Source: an uncultured Actinomycetes bacterium (GTDB lineage Bacteria; Actinomycetota; Acidimicrobiia; Acidimicrobiales; RAAP-2). Taken from it: 5,430 nucleotides of DNA. The notes beneath the pieces were generated by a model. That model did not search any database and had not been told where the DNA came from. It saw only the letters and a list, made by a program, of their open reading frames with translations. Position numbers and translations under genes: made by a program. Shown in pieces: positions 1 through 5,430 of the stretch. Positions within the stretch are counted from its first letter, which is position 1. Every line of letters begins with the position of its first letter. The DNA lies in NCBI GenBank assembly GCA_903893955.1, contig CAITOG010000182.1, forward strand, positions 1 to 5,430, read 5' to 3'.

Positions 1-1163
1 GCGATCTGTCGTACTCGCTGTACCTCTGGCACTTCCCGGTCCTCGTCATCGCGGCCGAGGAGATGACCACGCCGCTCTCTGGGTGGGCCCGTGGCGGTCT
101 TGTGGCCGTCGCAGTGCTCGCCTCGATCGCCTCGAGGCGGTGGATCGAGGACCCCGTCCGTCATGCGCGCTGGCTCGTGGACTCGAACCGAACGAGTCTG
201 GCGCTCGGCGGGGGACTGATCGCCCTGAGCGTGGCGGTGTGCCTGTGCCTGGTCGCGACCACGGGCCACGTGGCACCAGCCTCCTCTGCGGGGATCCCTG
301 GCTCGACCTCACTTCCCCTGCTGCGCGCCCAGGTCGCCACAGGAGTCCATGCGCAGGCGGTCCCTACCGCAGTGACTCCACCGCTCGGCCCGCCACCGGC
401 CTCGCTGTCGGGCCCGACGGTCCCGGATCGGTGCTGGGTCGACAACGCCAGGCAGACCTCGATCGCACCGTGTTCCTTCGGCGACCTCACGTCGAGTCGC
501 ACGGTGCTGCTGCTCGGCGACTCGACGGCCGCGATGTGGTCGGGTGCATTCGTCGAGCTCGCCCAGCACAATCACGAGCGCCTGGTGCTGGTGGCCAAGA
601 CGGGCTGTGCGCCGTGGCTGACCAAGGATCTGATCTTCGGCGGCGGTCGAAATCCTTGGTGCTCAGCGTGGCACCGCTTCGAGGTGGCCGAGGCGCAGCG
701 ACTCCACCCCTCGGCGATCATCGTCACGGGCTTTGTGGGCGTGCCTGCCCACCCCTCACAGGTCCGCGCCGGCATCACACGCTTGCTGGTCGCACTCAAG
801 AGCATCACGCCTGATGTGTCGCTGCTCTCGAACCTTCCAGCCGTGCCCCCGAACGGCCAGGATCCCGCAGCCTGTGTGCTGGTGCACCCCTTGGACCTGT
901 CGGGCTGCAACCTGTCGGTCGAAGCCTTCATGGCGGCCTACGGCGGGTTCCGGGCTGACCTCAGGGCGGGTGCCAGAACCAGCGGGGCTCACTACGTCGA
1001 TCTCGATCCGCTGCTGTGCACTGCGACCTGGTGCCCGGCGCTCGTGGCGCACCACCTCGTCTACCGGGATCTCTTCCACCTGAACACCGCCTATGTGAGC
1101 TACGTGGCGCGTCCCCTCGGAACACTGCTCGGCTCCGAGGTGTTCAGCCCTCCCAGAGCTTGA
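1..1163 (+). CDS. Acyltransferase-3 (OafA/YrhL-like) membrane protein with C-terminal SGNH domain, 5' partial
   Basis: The gene enters from the left edge; its first full codon is at base 3 and 386 residues are visible. This family moves acyl groups, often acetyl, across the membrane onto cell-surface sugars or lipids, and the fused extracytoplasmic SGNH domain is thought to complete the transfer. The fragment opens with SYSLYLWHFPVL, a hallmark near the end of the acyltransferase-3 domain, followed by a helix around residues 28-43, the WIEDP motif at 47-51 and a last membrane helix around 67-88. A Pro/Ala/Ser-rich linker runs to about 140. The SGNH domain then shows a cysteine pair (144, 157), block I GDS at 172-174 with nucleophile Ser174, GCAPW at 201-205, and block V RDLFHLN with Asp356 and His359. 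The residue after GDS is Thr, where relatives often have His. The ATG at base 63 lies inside the conserved domain and is not the start. Acceptor and acyl donor are unknown. Family assignment is firm. Confidence 0.93.
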   Translation, partial: DLSYSLYLWHFPVLVIAAEEMTTPLSGWARGGLVAVAVLASIASRRWIEDPVRHARWLVDSNRTSLALGGGLIALSVAVCLCLVATTGHVAPASSAGIPGSTSLPLLRAQVATGVHAQAVPTAVTPPLGPPPASLSGPTVPDRCWVDNARQTSIAPCSFGDLTSSRTVLLLGDSTAAMWSGAFVELAQHNHERLVLVAKTGCAPWLTKDLIFGGGRNPWCSAWHRFEVAEAQRLHPSAIIVTGFVGVPAHPSQVRAGITRLLVALKSITPDVSLLSNLPAVPPNGQDPAACVLVHPLDLSGCNLSVEAFMAAYGGFRADLRAGARTSGAHYVDLDPLLCTATWCPALVAHHLVYRDLFHLNTAYVSYVARPLGTLLGSEVFSPPRA

Positions 1164-1941
1164 TGGCCAGCGACTGGCTGGCGGTGGCCAGCAGCGTCCC
1201 TGACTCTGACCACATGAACGCGGTGCCCTGGGCGTAGCCGTCGACGAGGGCGTGGATCCTGATGTCGATGAGGACCCATTCGGTGGCTTCGAGCTGGACG
1301 ACCCGGATGGTGTTGTCCAGGCTGCGACCCATCACCCGTCGACCGACCGGGTTGGCGACGCCTCCCGAGACATAGTCACCGAAGATGGCCAGGGTCGCGG
1401 CAGAGGGCTCGATGTGGCCGGGCATCCGGGCCCAGAGCGCGGTGTCGGCAGTGCCGGGTGTCCCGTCGAGGTCCTCGAAGACCCGGCCCTTGGCCACCCT
1501 GGTCTCGACGTGCTCGAAGATCGAGTTGCGCACCTCAGCAGGGAGCCGGCGCTCGGGGCAGTCCTCGGGCCTCGGGACCGTGGGCATGGTCTCCCAGATG
1601 CCACCGACCGAGAGGGTGTTGGAGCCGAGCGAGGCGTTCACCGTCAGCACGTCACGGCTGCCATCTCGACACAGGGCGCGCGCCTGGGTGATGTGACCAC
1701 CGACCGCCTCGATGATCACCTCGAAGTCGACCGTGGCGCCGGTCGGCGCATACGACAGGTACTGCGCTGTCGCCCAGATGGTGGGACGGCCAGTGGCCTC
1801 CTCGAGCGCCACCAGCCCAGCGCCAAGGCCGCAGCCACCGAAGAGGAACTGGCCAGGGGTGATCAGGTGCGTCCCGACGTGCAGCCGCCAGCGCAGATCG
1901 TCACCGACCCGTTCGATCCCGAGGAACTCTCGCACGTCCAC
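1144..1941 (-). CDS. TesB-like double-hotdog acyl-CoA thioesterase family protein
   Basis: A 265-residue cytoplasmic protein of the thioesterase superfamily, expected to hydrolyse acyl-CoA to free acid and CoA; chain-length preference cannot be read. The first hotdog holds FGG at 34-36, the site corresponding to FGGQ in TesB, and runs through about residue 106. The second begins near 165 and holds SLDN with Asp209 and ATASQ with Gln256, matching the catalytic Asp and Gln of E. coli TesB. By eye, His230 falls where TesB has its catalytic Thr, so this may belong to an actinobacterial subgroup. Length is close to the family norm (TesB about 286). The start is GTG at 1941; a second GTG two codons later is possible, and neither has a strong ribosome site. 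It lies 22 bp after the SGNH gene on the same strand, probably in one transcript, and its 3' end overlaps the acyltransferase gene tail to tail by 20 bp. Confidence 0.87.
   Translation of the reverse strand: MDVREFLGIERVGDDLRWRLHVGTHLITPGQFLFGGCGLGAGLVALEEATGRPTIWATAQYLSYAPTGATVDFEVIIEAVGGHITQARALCRDGSRDVLTVNASLGSNTLSVGGIWETMPTVPRPEDCPERRLPAEVRNSIFEHVETRVAKGRVFEDLDGTPGTADTALWARMPGHIEPSAATLAIFGDYVSGGVANPVGRRVMGRSLDNTIRVVQLEATEWVLIDIRIHALVDGYAQGTAFMWSESGTLLATASQSLAIKLWEG
1177..1192. terminator. Candidate hairpin just after the acyltransferase stop codon, no U tract
   Basis: GCTGGC (1177-1182) and GCCAGC (1187-1192) form a perfect 6-bp stem around the loop GGTG, 13 bases after the stop of the rightward gene. 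A second, mutually exclusive 5-bp stem, GCCAG/CTGGC, lies at 1166-1178, and TGGCCAGC is repeated directly at 1164-1171 and 1185-1192. There is no T run on either side. Since the region also encodes the Leu-Ala-Thr-Ala-Ser-Gln-Ser-Leu-Ala end of the thioesterase, the symmetry may come from coding alone. Confidence 0.22.
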
Positions 1942-1963
1942 GGTCCCGAACCCTATCTGGCGG

Positions 1964-2692
1964 TCAGCTCGGCTTGAGCTCCTTGGCGATCGCCGCGGAG
2001 ATGGCAGCAGGGGCAGGACCGCCGAAGGAGATGTGCGTGCCGTCGCTGCCGAACCATCCTGGGTTGGCGCTGGCGATCGAGTTCCAGTCGACGAGCACCG
2101 CGTTCTTGTACCGGGCCACCCCGGCGGCCAACACCTGGTTGTTCGGGTCCTGCCAGGGCTGATCGACGTGCACGTTCACGAAGACGACCTTCGACGCCCC
2201 TGCGAGGACCGACATCATCGAATCGAAGTCCTGGGCGGTGATCGGCCCGTTGGTCGACAGGCCGACGAGCACGGTGGCACCGAGCTGGCCCTGCGCCTTC
2301 AAGGTGCTGAGGATCTGCTCGCCGAAGCCCCACTGGCGGCCGACCTCGTCCTGGAAGTCGATGCCCGGGACGAGCGAGGTCAGATCGGGCTGGTAGTCCA
2401 TCATCACCGAATCGCCGACGGCGGTGATCTTGCCCGCCACGAACCCGGGTCCAGGTGCCTGGGTCGTGGTGGTGGTCGGTCCGACGGTGGTGCTCGTGCT
2501 CGTGCCCTGGCGAGGGGTGGCGGCGCTCACCGTGCTGCTTCCCTTGTGATGCGAGGTGATGAGCCACGCGCCACCCGCGGCCACTGCGCCGACGAGCACC
2601 AGCACCCCGAGCACCGCTGGCCAGCGCCGCTTCTTCGTGGCGCTCTTGCGAAGCTCGGCTCGCGTCTTGGGTCGTTCGGTGCCGTCATCCAT
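1964..2692 (-). CDS. Membrane-anchored stand-alone SGNH-type esterase/acyltransferase-like protein
   Basis: A 242-residue protein with a short basic cytoplasmic head (residues 1-23), one membrane helix at about 24-45, a Ser/Thr-rich linker (52-80, with a run of five Thr) and an extracytoplasmic SGNH domain (about 87-242). Motifs are block I AVGDSVMM with nucleophile Ser95, block III VGLSTNGPIT with Asn148, and block V GSDGTHIS with Asp217 and His220. This pattern resembles the SGNH domains found at the C-terminus of OafA/YrhL acetyltransferases, so a role in adding or removing acyl groups on surface glycans is reasonable; the substrate is not known. The ATG at 2692 was chosen because the upstream in-frame extension to 2812 runs across the divergent promoter region and into the neighbouring gene. 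In-frame TTG 2701 and GTG 2710 are weaker alternatives. No clear Shine-Dalgarno precedes it, so a leaderless or weakly initiated message is possible. The thioesterase follows after 22 bp. Confidence 0.85.
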   Translation of the reverse strand: MDDGTERPKTRAELRKSATKKRRWPAVLGVLVLVGAVAAGGAWLITSHHKGSSTVSAATPRQGTSTSTTVGPTTTTTQAPGPGFVAGKITAVGDSVMMDYQPDLTSLVPGIDFQDEVGRQWGFGEQILSTLKAQGQLGATVLVGLSTNGPITAQDFDSMMSVLAGASKVVFVNVHVDQPWQDPNNQVLAAGVARYKNAVLVDWNSIASANPGWFGSDGTHISFGGPAPAAISAAIAKELKPS

Positions 2693-2723
2693 GAGCCACA
2701 ATCGTCGCACGCCGGCCCGCGCA

Positions 2724-2740
2724 AGGGTGCGCGTCACCCT
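2724..2740. promoter_or_regulatory. Perfect 6-5-6 inverted repeat between divergent genes, candidate operator
   Basis: AGGGTG (2724-2729) and its exact complement CACCCT (2735-2740) flank the 5-base spacer CGCGT. The repeat sits near the middle of the 82-bp gap that must carry the promoters of both the SGNH gene (-) and the membrane protein gene (+). Its place and symmetry fit a dimeric repressor site, but 6-bp arms arise readily by chance in GC-rich DNA. I could not recognise convincing -10/-35 boxes on either strand. Confidence 0.35.
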
Positions 2741-2774
2741 GAGCGGATCGGACCCCTTGTGGGAAGATGGATGG

Positions 2775-3431
2775 ATGCTTGATGTCCACGTCGTCTTCAT
2801 CGGGGCCGCCATCGGCCTCGTCGGGACGTCGATGTACGCCTACGACACCCTCCGTGGGCTCACCCAGCCCAACAGGGTCACCTGGCTGCTCTGGACCATC
2901 GCACCGGGCCTGGCCTTTCTCGATGAGCTCAAGCAGGGCGTGGGCCTGCGGTCGCTGATGACCTTCGTGATCGGCTTCGGTCCGCTGCTCGTCCTCCTCG
3001 CCTCGTTCGCCAACCGACGGAGCGTCTGGAAGATCGGGCCCTTCGACATCGCCTGCGGCGTCGCCTCTGGTCTCGGTCTGGTGCTGTGGCTCGTCACCTC
3101 GAACGACACCGTGGCCCTGTTCTCCTTCATGGCGGCCGACTTCCTCGCCGGGCTGCCGACGGTGGTCAAGTCGTGGCGGGACCCGTCGAGCGAGAGCACC
3201 AGCGCCTATCTGACCGGGGCCATCAATGCTGCGCTCACCCTCACCACGGTGACCGTGTGGACCACCGCGGTCGTGGCGTTCCCTATCCAGATCGTGCTGT
3301 TCAACGTCCTCCAGGTGATCCTGGTGGCCGGTCGGCTCGGGCCACGCCTGCGCGGCGAGCCCCGATCGACGACGATCGCACCAGTCGAGCACGTGATCGC
3401 ACCACTGAGAGCAGGAGGAAATGATGGCTGA
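2775..3431 (+). CDS. Polytopic membrane protein, possible PQ-loop/SWEET-like family, function unknown
   Basis: A 218-residue, strongly hydrophobic protein. I read about seven helices by eye: 5-23, 36-52, 60-79, 88-107, 111-133, 144-163 and 166-187, followed by a polar C-terminal tail. This fits a 3-1-3 plan. Two matching stretches look like an internal repeat: AYDTLRGLTQPNRVTWLLW (22-40) and LPTVVKSWRDPSSESTSAYL (127-146). The second resembles the PQ-loop pattern (P-x4-S/N-W/Y, then S-x-E-x2-S-x-Y/W) of SWEET, SemiSWEET and lysosomal amino-acid exporters. The PNRVTW motif is also familiar from uncharacterised bacterial membrane proteins. A carrier of sugars or other small solutes is a guess. 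The ATG at 2775 was chosen because GGGAAG lies just upstream (2761-2766) and the first helix follows at once; the in-frame reading back to 2556 would overlap the divergent gene. It overlaps the DUF2252 gene by 8 bp, implying coupled translation. The gene call is firm, the family call tentative. Confidence 0.8.
   Translation: MLDVHVVFIGAAIGLVGTSMYAYDTLRGLTQPNRVTWLLWTIAPGLAFLDELKQGVGLRSLMTFVIGFGPLLVLLASFANRRSVWKIGPFDIACGVASGLGLVLWLVTSNDTVALFSFMAADFLAGLPTVVKSWRDPSSESTSAYLTGAINAALTLTTVTVWTTAVVAFPIQIVLFNVLQVILVAGRLGPRLRGEPRSTTIAPVEHVIAPLRAGGNDG
3413..3418 (+). promoter_or_regulatory. Strong Shine-Dalgarno (AGGAGG) for the DUF2252 gene
   Basis: A perfect AGGAGG lies inside the last codons of the membrane protein gene. 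It is 2 bases from the ATG at 3421 and 5 bases from the ATG at 3424. The latter spacing is the more usual, so 3424 was chosen. The site's presence within the upstream gene indicates that the downstream gene is strongly translated in its own right as well as coupled. Confidence 0.75.
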
Positions 3432-4845
3432 GCTGGACATCCCCACGAGGCGGACGATCGAGGGAAAGAACCAGGGCAAGGCCCGGCGCGAGGCGCTGCC
3501 ACGCAAGAGCCTCGGCACGCTCGGTAATCGTCACCCTGACTTCGATCCGGTCAAGGCCCTCGAGGACCAGGCAGGGCCTCGGGTCCCTGAGCTCGTGCCG
3601 CTTCGCTACGACCGAATGGCAGTGAGCCCCTTCGCCTTCCTGCGGGGAGCGGCGGCGGTGATGGCCTATGACCTGGCGATGACCCCGTCGACCGGGATCG
3701 ACGTCCAGCTCTGTGGCGACGCCCACCTGTCGAACTTCGGCGTGTTCGCCTCGCCAGAGCGTCGCCTGATCTTCGACGTCAACGACTTCGACGAGACCCT
3801 GCCGGGACCCTTCGAGTGGGACGTCAAGCGGCTGGCGGCATCGGCGGCGGTGGCGCTGAGCGGGCTGGGCTTCGAGGAGCCAGTCGTCGCCAAGGTGCTC
3901 CGGCGCTGTGCCGGCGCCTATCGGGAGACCATCAGAGAGCTCGCAGGCCTCGGCACCCTCGACGTCTGGTACCGCCGGCTCGACATCGAGTCCTCGATCA
4001 CGGATCTGAGAGCGATGTTCACCGATGACAAGGGCCAGCAGGTCGACGACATCGTCGCTCGCGCCCGACGGAAGGACTCCCGACAGGCCTTTACGAAGAT
4101 GGTCGGCATGATCGACGGCAGTTTCCGGTTCATCCCCGACCCGCCCATCGTGGTGCCGGTCGACGACCTCGCGCTCGTCACCGAGCTCGGCCGAACCAGA
4201 GACGATGTGCTCAACGAGGCGATGGATGAGTACGCCCGTTCGCTCAGCGCTGATCGTCAGCACCTGCTCGGGACCTATGAGCGGGTCGATCTGGCCCGCA
4301 AGGTCGTCGGCGTGGGCTCGGTGGGGACCAGGTGCTTCGTGATGCTGCTCATCGGTCGCGGTTTCGACGACCCGCTGATCCTCCAGATCAAAGAGGCGCT
4401 CCCGTCGGTCCTCGAGTCCCACCTCGGTCCGACGCACGCCAGAACCGCTGGCCAACGCGTGATCGAGGGACAGCGGATGATGCAGGCGGCGACCGACATC
4501 TTCCTCGGAGAGTTCCGACTCAACTACTCGGCCGACGAGACCCACGACTTCTACGTCCGCCAGTTCCACGATGCCAAGGCGTCGGTGGACTTCACCACCG
4601 TCGATTCGGCTGACAACGCCGCGTCGTACCTGGAGATCTGCGCCTACACCTTGGCCCGAGCCCACGCTCGCAGCGGGAACCGTGCGGCGCTCAACGCCTA
4701 CATCGGTGCCTCGGATGCCTTCGACAAGGCGATCACCAACTGGGCGCTCGCCTACAAGGACCGCAACGACGCTGACTACGCAGCCTTCATGGCCGCTCGT
4801 GAGTCAGGGCGACTGCCCACGCTCGGGCCTGACGCGCCGGTCTGA
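3424..4845 (+). CDS. DUF2252 family protein, kinase-like motifs
   Basis: A 473-residue soluble protein clearly of the DUF2252 family (COG4320), whose biochemical role is not established. Family signatures are RYDRMAVSPFAFLRG (61-75), CGDAHLSNFG (97-106), FDVNDFDE (117-124), EWDVKRLA (131-138), VGVGSVGTRCF (295-305), LQIKEA (320-325), YVRQFHDAK (377-385) and LARAHARSG (410-418). The GDxHxxN and DVND motifs match the catalytic and metal-binding loops of aminoglycoside/choline phosphotransferases (Asp99, Asn104, Asp118), and EWDVKRLA resembles their later 'DLA' helix. The GxGSxG stretch and Lys323 resemble a kinase glycine loop and its ATP-binding lysine, but they lie after the catalytic motifs instead of before. 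Phosphotransfer is therefore an inference. All motifs are intact and length is normal. The start at ATG 3424 is set by AGGAGG; ATG 3421 is the alternative. It overlaps the upstream membrane-protein gene by 8 bp and ends 6 bp from the convergent lipase gene. Confidence 0.94.
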   Translation: MAELDIPTRRTIEGKNQGKARREALPRKSLGTLGNRHPDFDPVKALEDQAGPRVPELVPLRYDRMAVSPFAFLRGAAAVMAYDLAMTPSTGIDVQLCGDAHLSNFGVFASPERRLIFDVNDFDETLPGPFEWDVKRLAASAAVALSGLGFEEPVVAKVLRRCAGAYRETIRELAGLGTLDVWYRRLDIESSITDLRAMFTDDKGQQVDDIVARARRKDSRQAFTKMVGMIDGSFRFIPDPPIVVPVDDLALVTELGRTRDDVLNEAMDEYARSLSADRQHLLGTYERVDLARKVVGVGSVGTRCFVMLLIGRGFDDPLILQIKEALPSVLESHLGPTHARTAGQRVIEGQRMMQAATDIFLGEFRLNYSADETHDFYVRQFHDAKASVDFTTVDSADNAASYLEICAYTLARAHARSGNRAALNAYIGASDAFDKAITNWALAYKDRNDADYAAFMAARESGRLPTLGPDAPV

Positions 4846-4870
4846 GGAGGCTTAGGCGCCCGGGGCCCGA
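4823..4870. terminator. Interrupted inverted repeat spanning two convergent stop codons
   Basis: Outer arms TCGGGCC (4823-4829) and GGCCCGA (4864-4870) pair over 7 bp, and inner arms GCGCC (4834-4838) and GGCGC (4855-4859) pair over 5 bp. A 4/4 internal loop separates them and a 16-base loop contains both stop codons. It sits where a bidirectional terminator would be needed, as only 6 bp separate the genes. No T tract follows on either strand, so intrinsic termination is uncertain. Confidence 0.22.
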
Positions 4871-5430
4871 AGTGGGGCCACCGGGATCGTCGTCCCGCAC
4901 GTCGAGGTGGGGGACCGGCCTTGGAAGATGAGCTGGAAGAAGGTGAACGCACCTGGCGCCGCGGCGAAGCCTGCCTTCATATGGCCAAGGGTGCCGATGA
5001 AGTCACCGGTGATCGGGCTGGCGGCAGCGCATGCCCGACCGATGTAGAGCGCGTTCGATCCGGGGAGCACGATCGGATCGGCGGTCCCCTGCACGAGGAG
5101 CGTCGGCACCGGAGGCACGGGTGGTGTATTGGCGCGCAGGGCGGCCCCCCAGGCGGCGAGCCCAAGCGGATCGCGGCTGAGCAGCGGTGAACCGCCGAGC
5201 GCCTTGGACACGACGATGTCGAGCGCGGCGGGCAGCACACACTTGTTGGCCAACGTGGCCACCTGGTCGGACGAGCTCGAGGTCACCGAGCTCAGGTGGA
5301 GCCCTGGGTAGGTAGCGGGGTAGGAGATGAGGACCTCAGAACCGATGAGCGAGCCGTAGATGGTGTTCCACTGGTGCGAGATCAACGGTGCCAGCTCTGC
5401 CGCCGGGGCTGCCGAGACAGTGCCCACCAC
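4852..5430 (-). CDS. Secretory lipase-type alpha/beta hydrolase, C-terminal part (gene runs off the right edge)
   Basis: The reading frame is open to the window edge, and 193 codons including the stop are visible. The fragment matches the C-terminal part of the LIP secretory lipase family, exported serine esterases of actinobacteria and fungi. The start of the fragment, VGTVSAAPAAELAP, looks like the strand and loop just after the nucleophile elbow. PTLLVQGTADPIVLPG (109-124) carries the likely acid Asp118, and TLGHMKAG (147-154) the catalytic His150. Cys64, Cys134 and Cys178 fit disulfides in an exported protein. The GxSxG serine, signal peptide and true start must lie beyond 5430; the GTG at the edge is probably internal. 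Substrate may be a lipid ester or another ester. It converges on the DUF2252 gene with only 6 bp between stops. The alpha/beta hydrolase call is firm; the LIP subfamily is likely. Confidence 0.87.
   Translation of the reverse strand: MVGTVSAAPAAELAPLISHQWNTIYGSLIGSEVLISYPATYPGLHLSSVTSSSSDQVATLANKCVLPAALDIVVSKALGGSPLLSRDPLGLAAWGAALRANTPPVPPVPTLLVQGTADPIVLPGSNALYIGRACAAASPITGDFIGTLGHMKAGFAAAPGAFTFFQLIFQGRSPTSTCGTTIPVAPLRAPGA

Noticed and set aside
63..1163. ATG at 63 as the true start of the left-edge gene
   Set aside because: The frame is open to the window edge and the preceding codons encode the conserved SYSLYLWHFPVL acyltransferase-3 motif.
1252..1977. A 241-codon open frame on the plus strand opposite the thioesterase gene
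   Set aside because: Low-complexity Asp/Gly/Arg-rich translation without motifs; the minus strand carries intact double-hotdog residues.
2556..2774. N-terminal extension of the membrane protein to an ATG at 2556
   Set aside because: It would overlap the divergent SGNH gene by more than 130 bp and add a polar Pro/Ser/Arg-rich head; the ATG at 2775 has a plausible ribosome site and begins just before the first helix.
2693..2812. N-terminal extension of the SGNH protein to an ATG at 2812
   Set aside because: It would cross the whole divergent gap and the start of the opposite gene, and add a polar segment ahead of an already well-formed basic head plus membrane anchor.
2685..3518. A 277-codon open frame on the minus strand opposite the membrane-protein gene
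   Set aside because: Polar, His/Glu/Arg-rich translation typical of the antisense of hydrophobic GC-rich coding DNA; the plus strand gives a coherent seven-helix protein.
3301..4665. A 454-codon open frame on the minus strand opposite the DUF2252 gene
   Set aside because: Its translation is rich in Arg, Asp, Glu, His and Val with no recognisable domain. Long antisense frames are common opposite GC-rich genes, and the plus strand encodes a clear conserved family.
4864..4879. GGCCC/GGGCC hairpin near the lipase stop as an intrinsic terminator
   Set aside because: Only 5 bp, no T tract, and inside the coding sequence of the lipase; expected by chance at this GC content.

Overview
The window is GC-rich, gene-dense DNA with tight spacing and GTG as well as ATG starts. 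Together with the gene families present (OafA-type acyltransferase with SGNH domain, TesB-like thioesterase, DUF2252, secretory lipase), this suggests an Actinomycetota chromosome, perhaps Acidimicrobiia. That placement is an inference from composition and family memory. I see no RNA gene, insertion sequence, CRISPR array, integration site or other sign of mobile DNA.

Layout. (1) 1-1163 (+): the 3' part of a membrane acyltransferase-3 protein with a C-terminal SGNH domain. (2) 1144-1941 (-): a double-hotdog acyl-CoA thioesterase whose 3' end overlaps gene 1 tail to tail by 20 bp. (3) 1964-2692 (-): a membrane-anchored stand-alone SGNH protein, 22 bp upstream of the thioesterase and probably transcribed with it. 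(4) 2693-2774: an 82-bp divergent intergenic region with a perfect 6-5-6 inverted repeat. (5) 2775-3431 (+): a small polytopic membrane protein with a likely 3-1-3 helix plan and PQ-loop-like motifs. (6) 3424-4845 (+): a DUF2252 protein that overlaps gene 5 by 8 bp and has a strong AGGAGG ribosome site. (7) 4852-5430 (-): the C-terminal part of a secreted lipase-type alpha/beta hydrolase, convergent with gene 6 across a 6-bp gap. No stretch over 300 bases lacks a gene; the only real non-coding gap is 2693-2774.

How the genes may work together. The left half looks like a cell-surface acylation neighbourhood: one protein joins an acyltransferase to an SGNH domain, a second SGNH protein is held outside the membrane, and a thioesterase acts on acyl-CoA. 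The right half is a translationally coupled pair: a possible small-solute membrane carrier and a DUF2252 protein. The DUF2252 protein carries aminoglycoside-phosphotransferase-like catalytic motifs in its first third and a kinase-like glycine loop plus lysine in its second half. That is the reverse of the normal kinase order and is the most interesting signal here. The pair is the best candidate for an undescribed functional unit, but its substrate cannot be read from the sequence.
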